From Liquidambar formosana (taxonomy: Eukaryota; Streptophyta; Magnoliopsida; Saxifragales; Altingiaceae): DNA of 64,000 nucleotides. The translations under genes were made by a program, and so were the position numbers. The DNA lies in the NCBI GenBank assembly GCA_039720395.1, contig CM077822.1, forward strand, positions 17,377,043 through 17,441,042. The letters are read 5' to 3'. Below the pieces are notes generated by a model. That model did no database searches. It had not been told where the DNA came from and was given only the letters and a program-made list of their open reading frames with translations. Shown in pieces: positions 47,679 through 57,380 of this stretch (within the stretch, counting starts at the first letter, position 1; each line of letters starts with the position of its first letter).

Positions 47679-48116
47679 TGGCCCTATTTTTGATAAATTA
47701 ACTCCGTTTTCTCTTTTGCAGACAGTGTAAGTATCCCTTTTAGCTTCAAGTTCTCCTTCTTGTATATATGTCTTCCTTTTAATCCTTCTTTATCCTCATC
47801 ATTGCATGCCATTAATTGATTTTACATAAGTGTTTGCATAGTGGTCGAGTTCGATTGAGTCCTTTTTTAATTAAAGCCAATAAATGTATGTGGGGGCCGG
47901 ATTTTAGCCGGGCGTAGATGGGTGCCTAACACCTTCCCATCTGCGTACCCTAGCTCCGAACCTAGATTCTTTTGGTAATGACGAGTTGGGCCCTAGCTAG
48001 GGGTCAATCGGTTCCCGAGGCCAAAATCGGGTGGCGACTCCCTCTCCTGCCCTAATCATCCATGGTTAGTGGCGTACTTCCCTAGCCGACGTGGTGAAAG
48101 GACACGGCGCTCACAA

Positions 48117-48134
48117 TGGCGACTCCACTGGGGA
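48117..48134 (+). other. Primer-binding site of the Tat element
   Basis: TGGCGACTCCACTGGGGA begins 1 bp after the LTR end. The first ten bases match the 3' end (GGAGTCGCCA) of a plant tRNA-Arg, as reported for Tat/Ogre elements. The tRNA identity is from memory. Confidence 0.75.
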
Positions 48135-49227
48135 TAGAGAGTTAGATTCCGAAACATTTATTGGCTTTAATTAATTAGAAAACTTAATTGAATAAGACCA
48201 AAATTGCACACACGCGCACGACATTTAGGCACTTGTTATCCCTCGATGGCAGTCTGATTAGAGACCCGGGTTCCATTTAGTTCCTATAGGCAACTCGATT
48301 CAGCACCATCAACCCACGGCCTATGCCACTAGCCTGTAATAAGCTAGTGAGTACGTTAACGGGTCGCTCTTTGAGCACCCTAGCCTGGGTGACCCTTGAA
48401 GAAGAAGTATTCCCAATTGACCGACCACACTAGTGTCCCCCGAGACCTTTGCATAGCTTTGCTTGAATGTATGCCATATCGTATGTCATGTTGCACCCAT
48501 GTTCATTTGTGTAGCCCGGGTATGGGACGAAGCCCACGTTGTACATAAGCTTTCTAGTTTGAGCCCAATTGAGGGGAAATTGAGTGATGCTGTAACTGGA
48601 CCTAGGCCCATTAAAAAAGAAAAAAAAAAAGAGAAAATGATGATAACCAAAATAATGAACAAAATGGGCCTAGAATCCAATTGAGGTGTGAGGTGTGTGC
48701 ATGATGGGCTCAAACAAATAAAGCTGATGAACCACGTAGACCTGCTGAGAGTTAGGAATAAACCACTGTGATGAATAAACACAACCCATCTAAAATTGAA
48801 CATCGAAGTCCAATATCATTCTACCTAAGGCTTGATGAGTGAGAGGTAAAATAAAGTGTGATCTTGTAATTGGACTAAGCCTATCCAAATGAAAATAATG
48901 AAATGGGCTTGGATCCAAAGTGAGCATGTGAGATATGTGCGAACTTGTAACGGGCCAAAGATAGAATGATGTTCGACTTTGTAAATTAATATTTGCCCAT
49001 CATAAACCCTTGGAAGATCTAGTGAACATGACAAGGCTCTAACAAGGGGGTTAGATAAGGGTCTGAAAATATTTGGATTGGGCTAGGGGAGAAAGTTTAA
49101 CGAACATGTGCTCATTACGCTCAACTCCTGTTTCAGTAAGATTGATTCACCAGGGGGAGGAGTACCGAGTTGTGTTTGGGCCCGATCTCCGACCACTAAT
49201 AGATTAAGAAGAACCCCAGCTGGAAGA
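48135..49227 (+). other. Untranslated leader with a diverged internal repeat
   Basis: No conserved frame is present. TGTAACTGGACC..GCCCATT...AATGGGCC(T)..ATCCAA at 48588-48690 recurs in diverged form at 48862-48930. No extra ORF1 of the Ogre kind was found before gag. Confidence 0.6.
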
Positions 49228-50492
49228 ATGGCAGAACAGGTGACTTTGACTGATATCCTTGAACAGATGAGGAGCGATAGGACCGAAATGAAAGGCTTCA
49301 TGAATGAAATGCGGGACCGAGTTACTAGGCTTGAGAAAGGGAAAGGGAGAACGGAAGAGCCACCCAAAACTGAGGAGAAAGGAGAGCCCAAGGTTAATGA
49401 GGAGGAGCACCCGAAGTGCGAAGATGATGACTATGAGGACTACTTGAAAAGGAAAGAAACCAAGGAAAAAGATACCAAAGTAGAAAAGCTGGCAGCAGAG
49501 AACGCTGAGATGAAAGCTCGGATGGACCGAATGCAAACAGCATGGCAGAAATCACAAGGCATGGATGATTACATGTATTCTATAGCAGGGATTACGTCCG
49601 ACTCCAAGGTGCAACTCCCTCCGAAATTCAAAATAGCCGACTATGAAAAGTTCGATGGCACTGGTGACCCCAAACAGCATCTGCGCCAGTACTTGAGCAT
49701 CGCCCGGATGAGGGGATTGACTGCCGATCAAGTGTTATATGCCTTCCCTTTATCTCTCTCGGCGGATGCTTCAAAATGGTACTATGCACTCGATCCGAAA
49801 GTCACGGACTCTTGGGAACTACTGGCTTCAGAATTTACAGATAAGTACGCGTACAACACTATGTTGGATGTCACTCTACGGGACTTGGAGATGACAAGGC
49901 AAAAGACGGATGAGACGTTCTCAGAATTTCTGACTCGTTGGAGGGCTAAAGCTATCAAGATGGTGAACAGGCCGACCGAAATTGACCAGATAAACATCAT
50001 TTTAAGGAATCTAACTGCCCGTGTACTTTGATCGGATGTTGACTTCCTCCGTCATGAATTTCGAGCAATTATACCAGTGTGGGACCCGTATCGAAGATGC
50101 CATTCACCGCGGTCAGATGGATAGGCAGAAGAAGGTATACGGTTCTGGTAGTGGTGGTGGAAGCGGAAATGCTAGGGTTAGCGGGGGAACCCAGCCACAA
50201 GCTACGGTGGGAACTATCCAGCAGACGCAAAGCAGCACCAAAAGCGCCAAGGGTATACCATGACTTGGGAGTCCCGTTGTCCAAAGCCTTGGCCAACTTG
50301 AGCAAAAGGGATTATCTGAAGCCTTTGGAACCAAGAGCATTGCCTAACCCGATCCCTTCGTATTGGAGGCACAATGAATTTTGCGACTTCCACCAGCGGA
50401 TCGGTCACAAGACGGACAATTGCATGCGCCTAAAGAATGAAATCCAAGACCTGATTGATTCAGGTAAATTACCCCCTCCAGGCGGCGACTAA
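49228..50492 (+). pseudogene. gag of the Tat element, frameshifted
   Basis: The start at ATG 49228 (MAEQVTLTDILEQMRSD) precedes a charged coiled-coil stretch. The retrotransposon gag core follows (PKFKIADYEKFDGTGDPKQH; FPLSLSADASKWYYALDP; FSEFLTRWRAKAIKM), then a His/Cys zinc-knuckle-like end (CDFHQRIGHKTDNC). Frame changes occur near 50013 and near 50215. Gag forms the particle and packages element RNA; this copy cannot make it whole. Confidence 0.92.
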
Positions 50493-51677
50493 GCCCAATA
50501 TTCAGAACAAACCTCTTCCCAATTATCGGAATACACCACCCCCTGCCTACATGAATATGGTTAGTGATACGAAGGAAATGGAGGATCCGTCACAATTCAT
50601 TCTCATGATCAGCATGAAAAAGGCTCCATGGGAAGATTATGATAGTGGGGAGGAAGATATTTGGGTAGAGATGAAGAAGGATTCCATGCATTTAACCCGT
50701 TCGGGGAGGCATTACAAACCTAATTATCTGGAAGGGGATCATCCCGGAAGAGAATTGAACCAAGAAGTAAGAGAGAGGATTGAGCAGCAAAACGAGGAGG
50801 AAGAGGACAGGATACTGAAGCAGTTAAAGAAAACACAAGCAAGTATAAGCATTTGGGGCTTGCTGATCGCCTCAAAAAAACATCGCCAGGCTTTACTGGA
50901 TGCATTAGCAAGGAAAGAAGTGCCGATGGAAACCACACCAGAGCAGGTTCTATCACTTATGGGGGTAAGCTCGGTGAGCAAGGCTATGATGACCTTTTCC
51001 CATGAAGATTTACCACTTGAAGGGGCCGGGCATGCCAAGCCACTCTATATCACGGTGGAATGTAGGGATTTGAAAATACCCGTAGTTCTGGTCGACAATG
51101 GGTCCGCATTGAATGTTTGCCCGATGCGCACCGCGACTAAGCTAGGGATTGCCAAGGAGGATTTGACACCTTCTGTTGTGACGGTAAGGGGTTATGACAA
51201 CAGTTGTCGGAGTGTGATGGGAACTTTCAAGTTGTTCCCTCGACCGTGCACCAGAAAATAAAATTGCCTTGGGATGAAGGAGTTCTAGTGATCCATGGGG
51301 ACGGAGAAATAACTGGGCAAATATCGGGAGTAAAGGAAGGAAGCGGAGAGTTGGAATGGAGAGGTTTCGAGCTGGTACAGGTGATTGAAAGGAAGGAAAC
51401 TGGAAGAGAGAAGGTATCTCCCGACTTTGGGGAGGGGGTCAGCCATATCGTGACTTATATCATGAGAAAGTTGGGGTATATACCTGGGATGGGGCTGGGC
51501 CGAAGAGGGGAAGGGATAGCTGAGTTCCCAGATTTCCGCATGCAAACCGACCGGCGAAGGCTAGGGTACACTGAAGAAGACGACAAATGCATCCCCAAGA
51601 ATGAAAAAACTCTCAATGGTAATTTTGTGAAAGAGGGAGAAAACTTCCCTATTGTGGATTTCCTGAGCCATGGATAG
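50493..51677 (+). pseudogene. Protease and G-patch region of the Tat pol
   Basis: An aspartic protease core reads VVLVDNGSALNVCPM (active site at about 51094-51105), with DNGS in place of the usual D-S/T-G. A frame change near 51225 follows. Then comes a G-patch (IMRKLGYIPGMGLGRRGEGI, about 51459-51521), known in Tat/Ogre-type polyproteins. The frame closes at a stop at 51677. Confidence 0.85.
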
Positions 51678-52036
51678 ACCAAGGGAGTGGAGAAAGGAAG
51701 CCTGGGTTGGAAGTATTCTTTAGTGAGAAGCTGAATCTGGAAGATACAGACAGGAGGACCCTAGAAGAAGAAAGTGAAGAGCGAGACTAGGCAGAAAATG
51801 TGGATCAGACAAGCTGGAAGGTCTTATTGTCATCCAAGTACGGCGAAGAAGTGTTCTCTCTGACTGATGAGACTATCCCTACCAAGCTTATTGTTGTGGC
51901 TGATGGGGACACTAGCACATGGATTTAGGAACGTGCAGCTAGAGTCACATATGGTGTCAAAGCAATTAATAAGCCTACTCAGGAGAAGTCTAGGGTCGGG
52001 TCTAAGTCTGAGTCCGAGTCAGGGTATGGGTTTGAG

Positions 52037-53640
52037 TTGTCCACTGATGTAATTTCCAATAATTCAAAGAAATTTGATTCTGCTTACTCTGCTGTGTCCC
52101 CTAACAATCAAATTGCACAAATGCACGATCTTTTAGACCTAAATGAGCTAATTAATAAAAATCAAGATGTGAAAATCGAACCTATTAAAGAAGAAACTAT
52201 CATTATTAATATAAGCACTGATGAGAAAATTAAGGAAATCCAAATTAGCTCTACTCTATCCATGCAAAAACGTACGGATCTTACAACTTTACTGCAGGAG
52301 TTTTCTGATGTGTTCGCTTGGTCTTACGAGGGCATGCCTGGAATCAACCCCGCTATAGCACAGCATCACATTCCTATTAGGGAGGGAGCAAGGCCTGTCA
52401 AACAAAAACTAAAAAGAATGGCACCAGAATGGTCGTTAAAGGTCAACGAAGAAGTAACCAAGTTATTAAAAGTGGGGTTCATCAAGACGGTAGATCAGGC
52501 AGATTGGATAGCCAACATCGTTCCGGTACCAAAGTAGGATGGAAAGGTGCGGGTGTGCATCGACTATAGGGATCTTAACAAGGCTTGCCCTAAAGACGAC
52601 TTCCCTGTACCTCACATCGATGTATTAGTGGATAACACAGTAGGGAGCGCTCTAATGTCATTCATGGATGGATTTTCGGGATATAACCAGATACGGATGG
52701 CACCGGCAGATATGACTAAGACCACCTTCACAACCGGGTGGGGGACGTATTATTACACGGTAATGCCATTTGGACTTAAAAACGCTGGAGCTACATATCA
52801 GAGGATGGCTACCTACGCTACTTCACGATATGATGCATCAGGAGGTGGAAGTGTATGTCGATGATATGATTGTCAAGGCAGAAACTCGAGAAGGGCATTT
52901 AGAGAATTTGAGGAAGTTCTTTGGATGAATTCGGGAGTACAGTTTAAGGTTGAATCCGCAAAAGTGCACATTTGGGGTCACGTCAGGGAAGTTGTTGGGG
53001 TACATTGTGAGTAGCAGGGGCATCGAAGTAGATCCAACAAAGGTCAAAGCAATTTTGCAAATGCCACCGCCAAAAACAGAGAAGGAGATCAGGGGGTTTC
53101 TGGGGCAATTACAGTACATCAGCCGTTTCATAGCCAAGTTAACCTCCACCTGTGAGCCCATTTTCAAACTGCTTAGGAAATGGGAACCTAAGGAATGGAA
53201 TGAGCAATGTCAACAAGCTTTCGAAGTCATCAAAAGATATCTCCTGAATCCCCCGGTATTAGTTCCTCCACGCCCTGGTAAACCTTTGTTACTCTACCTG
53301 TCCATCTTTGAGGAAGCTTTAGGAAGCATGTTGGCACAAGAGGATGATCGTGGTATTGAACATGCGATCTATTACCTAAGCAAGAAGCTACAAGGCTACG
53401 AGGCGAAGTACAATGCGATAGAGAAGTCCTGTTTCGCTTTGGTTTAGGCTGTACAGAAGCTGAGGCACATTCTGCTAAATTTCGAAGTATGGATAGTGGC
53501 GAGAATGGATCCGCTTAAATACTTGTTTGAGAAACTGGCTTTGAATGGTCGTCTATCTCGGTGGTTGATTCTATTGGCAGAATTTGAACTTGTATATATG
53601 ACACAAAAGTCTATTAAAGGGGGAGCCGTCGCCGAATACT
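52037..53640 (+). pseudogene. Reverse transcriptase and RNase H region, broken
   Basis: RT begins after a spacer: FSDVFAWSYEGMPG, then KVGFIKTVDQADWIANIVPVPK, an in-frame TAG at 52535-52537, CIDYRDLNKACPKDDFPVP, MPFGLKNAGATYQR, and YVDD at 52854-52865 in another frame. The thumb and the first RNase H follow (FLGQLQYISRFIAKL; AIYYLSKKLQGYEAKYN), with stops near 52929 and 53447. It copied element RNA into DNA when intact. Confidence 0.92.
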
Positions 53641-53699
53641 GCGCTGAACACCCAATCCTGGGATATGGACTTAACGATGAATTTCCCGACGAGAACCTT

Positions 53700-54029
53700 C
53701 TAGTTGTCGAGTGTGACGAGGCGTGGAAAATGTATTTCGATGGGGCTTCGAACCAGTATGGAGATGGGATAGGGGTTCTGCTAATAGCTCCTGATGGTTC
53801 TCACATGCCGCTGTCGATAAAGTTGAACTTTCAGAATTCCAACGACACGGCAGAATATAAGGCATGCGTCGCCGGACTAGAAGCCCTGTTGGCATTGGGA
53901 GTCGAAGAAGTGGAAGTATATGGGGATTCAGCCTTAGTGATATCTCAAGTACAAAGAATATGGAGAACCCGAGAAGAACACCTGAAGCCTTACCAAGGCT
54001 ACCTAGAGAAACTGACCCAAAAATTCTGA
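53700..54029 (+). pseudogene. Second (archaeal-type) RNase H of the Tat pol
   Basis: WKMYFDGASNQYGDGIG, NDTAEYKACVAGLEAL and VYGDSALVISQV carry the acidic residues D, E and D of the archaeal RNase H fold. This extra domain is a hallmark of the Tat lineage. The frame then shifts at about 54029, before integrase. Confidence 0.9.
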
Positions 54030-54216
54030 AAAATAACCTTCACCCCCTTACCCCGAGCTCACAACCAATTCACCGACGCCTTGGCTACCTTGGCTTCCAT
54101 GATTCAAATGCCCTCTGGAACCCAGATAAAACCTTTGACTGTCCAACAAAAGTTTAGACCCGCACATGAAGAAGGGATCTTGGTGGCACCCTTGGTACTT
54201 TGACGTTTAGAACCTC

Positions 54217-55424
54217 TTGGAAAAAGGGGAGTACTCGAAAAATGCCAATAAGAAGGATCGTAGGGCATTAAGGCTGTTCGCCACACAATTTATCATCTGC
54301 GGAGGGAAATTATTCAAAAGGTCCTATGATGGGATACACCTCCTTTGCGTAGATCGCAGCATGGGAGAAACACTCATGAGGGAGGTGCATGAAGGGGAGT
54401 GTGGGTCACACATGAATGGAAGGATATTGGTCAAGAAGCTGCTAAGGTTGGGATATTACTGGACAACTATGGAAACTGACTGCGTGCAGTACGTCAGAAA
54501 GTGCCATCAATGCCAAGTGTACGCCAGTGCAAACTATATGCCACCGGTGGAGTTGCATTAACTAGGCATCTCCCTGGCCATTTTCAGTATGGGGAATTGA
54601 TATCATCGGAGAAATTAAGCCATCTGCAATTGGTGGGTATAAATATATTCTGGTAGCAATCGATTATTTTACCAAATAGGTAGAAGCGGCAGCATATGTA
54701 GAGTTGAAATCGAAACATGTGGCCAAGTTCATCGAAACCAACATAATCTGCCGGTATGGAGTACCCCATGAGATTATTTCAGATAACGGAACGCACTTCG
54801 AAGATGAGGTCAAGAAGTTATTCACAAAATTCGGTATCCAGCATCACAAATCCTCACCCTACAGGCCCCAGACCAATGGAGCTATGGAAGCTGCTAACAA
54901 GAATGTTAAAACAATCCTCAGTAAAACGGTAGTAACTTACAAGGATTGGGTAGAGAAGCTTCCTTATGCATTATAGGGGTACCGGATGTCCGCGCTACGC
55001 CCTATTCATTGGTATACGGAATGGAAGCTGTGTTACCCGTAGAGCTGGAAGTGCAGTCCCTTAGAGTTGCATTGGAAAGTCAGATTCCGGAGGTAGAATG
55101 GGCGAAAGAGCGATATGAATAGCTGGCACTATTGGAGGAAAGAAGGCTCAAGGCATTGTACCATGTGCAAGGTTATCAACGACGAATAGCTCGGGCTTTC
55201 AATAAAAGGGTCAGGCCGCGGAACTTGAAGGAAGGGGATTTGGTTCTTAAGGAATTTAGGGCGCCTGTGTTCGATCCTCGAGGGAAATTTAAGCCCAATT
55301 GGGTGGGGCCCTACATCATCAAGACAATTTATCCCGAGTGGTGCGGTCAAGTTAATGGATGGTGACGGGAACGAGTTGGTGAACCCTAGTCAATATGGAC
55401 AGACTCCGTAAATATTATGTATAG
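54217..55424 (+). pseudogene. Integrase region of the Tat pol, broken
   Basis: The HHCC zinc finger is whole: HEGECGSHMNGR and CHQCQ. The DDE core has D in WGIDIIG (54585-54605), D in SDNGTHF and E in GAMEAANKN. In-frame stops lie after VAIDYFTK (54677-54679) and after WVEKLPYAL (54976). The C-terminal part (NLKEGDLVLKEFRAP; WVGPYIIK) follows, in several frames. The last recognisable codons end at a TAG at 55422-55424. No chromodomain is seen. Confidence 0.9.
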
Positions 55425-55765
55425 GCAGAGTAGTGACAATTTGGCAAAGTACTAAGTGCTCGAATTAATAATAATAGCTCTTTTATTGATTGAGGAAAAT
55501 CATCACATCTTTCTGATGTTTATTCATTAACTCATAGGGGATTAAAAGTAAATGCATGGGTATAATAGTTGATAGGGGTATGGGGGATAGCCAAGTTCAC
55601 TTCTTCCTCGCCTCTGTTTCGACCCCTGTTTCCTTTTCCTCTTGTGTTCTTCTTCTTCTTTTTTCCTCTCTCTCCATGTCAGTAAACAGCCAGTTATAGT
55701 AGGACCCAAGGGGGCTAATCACTTCAGAAGGGGTGACGGCCCAATACACTGCCTTGTTGTACCAG

Positions 55766-56909
55766 TCATTCTCCACACGATCCACATGGTTGGGTTTCCA
55801 GGGGCAGGTGTAGCCAAGGTGTCCCCATTTGATCGGATCCTGACGTAGTCCTTACTGACTGACGGATGCGCATGGGGGAGTAGAAAGAAACCTCCTTGAA
55901 ACCAATCAACATGACGCTATGAGGAAGGATTAGATTTCGGACAACATAAGAAATCCTCCACCAAGGACAGAGCCAGCGAATATTGTGGCAGGATATGGAT
56001 TCCAGTAAATTCCGGGTTTGCGCGACATTTGGGAAAGGTTTGATGATCTTCCTGTGACGATAATGCTGCGGGTGGTATGTCCAGATACTCATAGCTGGGT
56101 CTTCGACCAGTTTCAGGCGTTCGAACAACCAAATCTGCATCACAAAGGAGGAAAATCAGAATTCTCAACAGTCCATGCACGTACGTACATGGACTATGCA
56201 CGTACATGCACCATACACGTACGATCATGTCAAAAAAAAAAAAAAAAAAAAAAAAAGAAGAAGAAAAAGAAACCTGTAGAAGAAGGGGGCTGCCACCAAA
56301 GGAGAAACTATCACTCCGTGCCACACGATCGAGCCCGTTCAAAGTATCTGCCAAGACAACCATGCTGGGGTTGAAATCCTTGATCTCCGGGATCATGCGA
56401 ACAATAAAAGTCTCCAGGCTCGATGATTCATCTCTGAAAAAGAGGGCAGCAAGAGCATAGAAGCACGCCGCACGCAGGTAATAGACCCGAGCCTGGCCAG
56501 CAGGAGGCATAGGATGGGACACGAAATATTCGGCAAGTTTAGCCACGTCCACCTTAAAGCTCGAAGTCCACCCTTGCACCATTCGCACAAAAAGTCCTAG
56601 GAACTGGGCCACCTCTGCAGCAAGGACCTTGTCAACAGGGGGAAGAAGCAAGCCATTGAAGCTAGTCTGCCCTATGATACCGCCAAAATCTTCAAGTGTG
56701 GGGCACAACTCATTCAGATTGAATCGGAAGACGTGGCGGGTTGGCTTCCAATATTCTGAAGCAACGAGAAGGAAGGTGTAGTTGATTTTCACCCGACAGT
56801 AGTCAAACAAGCATGGGAGGCCGAAAACTTCTTTGAAATCATCCCGAGCTCGGTTACCAAAGGACAAGAGCCACCGTTTTATGTCCTTGACAAACTTAGG
56901 GTCTTCCAT
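55766..56909 (-). CDS. Antisense accessory gene, DUF7745-like, intact two-exon frame
   Basis: Exon 1 is 56274-56909 (212 codons, starting MEDPKFVKDIKRWLLSFGN). Exon 2 is 55766-56134 (122 codons plus stop). A 139-bp GT-AG intron joins them in phase: ...GSPLLLQ then IWLFERLKLVED. WKPTRHVFRFNLNELCPTLE followed by GGIIG resembles the plant transposon-associated DUF7745/PMD-related family; molecular function is unknown. No stop or frameshift interrupts it, unlike gag-pol. The minus strand has a TATA-like ATAAAAAC near 56945-56953, and a 21-bp-step palindrome triplet lies further upstream at 57008. Another triplet is inside the intron. The domain name is from memory; the gene structure is seen directly. 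Confidence 0.78.
56135..56273 (-). other. Intron of the DUF7745-like gene, carrying a palindrome triplet
   Basis: GTTTCT...GATGCAG, 139 bp. It holds an A25 run and three palindrome units at 56176, 56197 and 56214. The second step is 17 bp, the only exception to 21 in the element. Confidence 0.75.
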
Positions 56910-56944
56910 CGTAGGGTTCAGTGGAGAAGAACGAGGGGGGGCTC

Positions 56945-56953
56945 GTTTTTATG
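56945..56953 (-). promoter_or_regulatory. TATA-like box of the DUF7745-like gene
   Basis: GCATAAAAAC on the minus strand, about 36 bp before the ATG. It lies between that ATG and the triplet at 57008-57063. Confidence 0.4.
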
Positions 56954-57007
56954 CAGAAAAAGTTTCTAATTCGACGAAGTTCGAGAAAAAGGAAAGTGAA
57001 GGCCCTA

Positions 57008-57063
57008 TGATCCTACGAGCATGGTCTGTGCACATACGAGCATGGCCTATGCACGTACGTGCC
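57008..57063. promoter_or_regulatory. 21-bp-step triplet upstream of the DUF7745-like gene
   Basis: Units start at 57008 (TGATCCTACGAGCA), 57029 (TGCACATACGAGCA) and 57050 (TGCACGTACGTGCC). The cluster is about 100 bp upstream of the minus-strand ATG at 56909. Confidence 0.85.
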
Positions 57064-57380
57064 TAGACTTCTCTCCGCGTGTTTTCGTCCCCTTTTCTCG
57101 ATTTTACGACCTTTTTTCTGTCATATGAGGCATTTTTAGGTGTTCTCCCTGTATTAAATGGCTTGCTATTTATCCTAGCGCAATGGAAAAACAAGAAAGG
57201 AAAAATGGTGTGCATCGTGGTGTACGAGAAAAGGAAAAAAAGAGAAGAACAAGCCACGTCTGATATATCACAGCCATAAAGAAGAGTAACAGTCATGTCC
57301 AAAATCTACAGAAAGGAAAGGAGAAATGAGTACATATCCAAAAAATAAACAAATATCCCCAAATGTCCAAAACAAATACA

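Larger units (their letters stand above)
46735..48115 (+). repeat. 5' LTR of the Tat element
   Basis: It runs TGTTAACACC to GGCGCTCACA, 1,381 bp. It has one more 21-bp palindrome unit than the 3' LTR, at 46881-46938. The TATA box is at 47068. Potential splice sites (GAG/GGTAACC near 47213; TTTTGCAG near 47720) could define an intron in the leader that would contain the second triplet. Confidence 0.93.
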
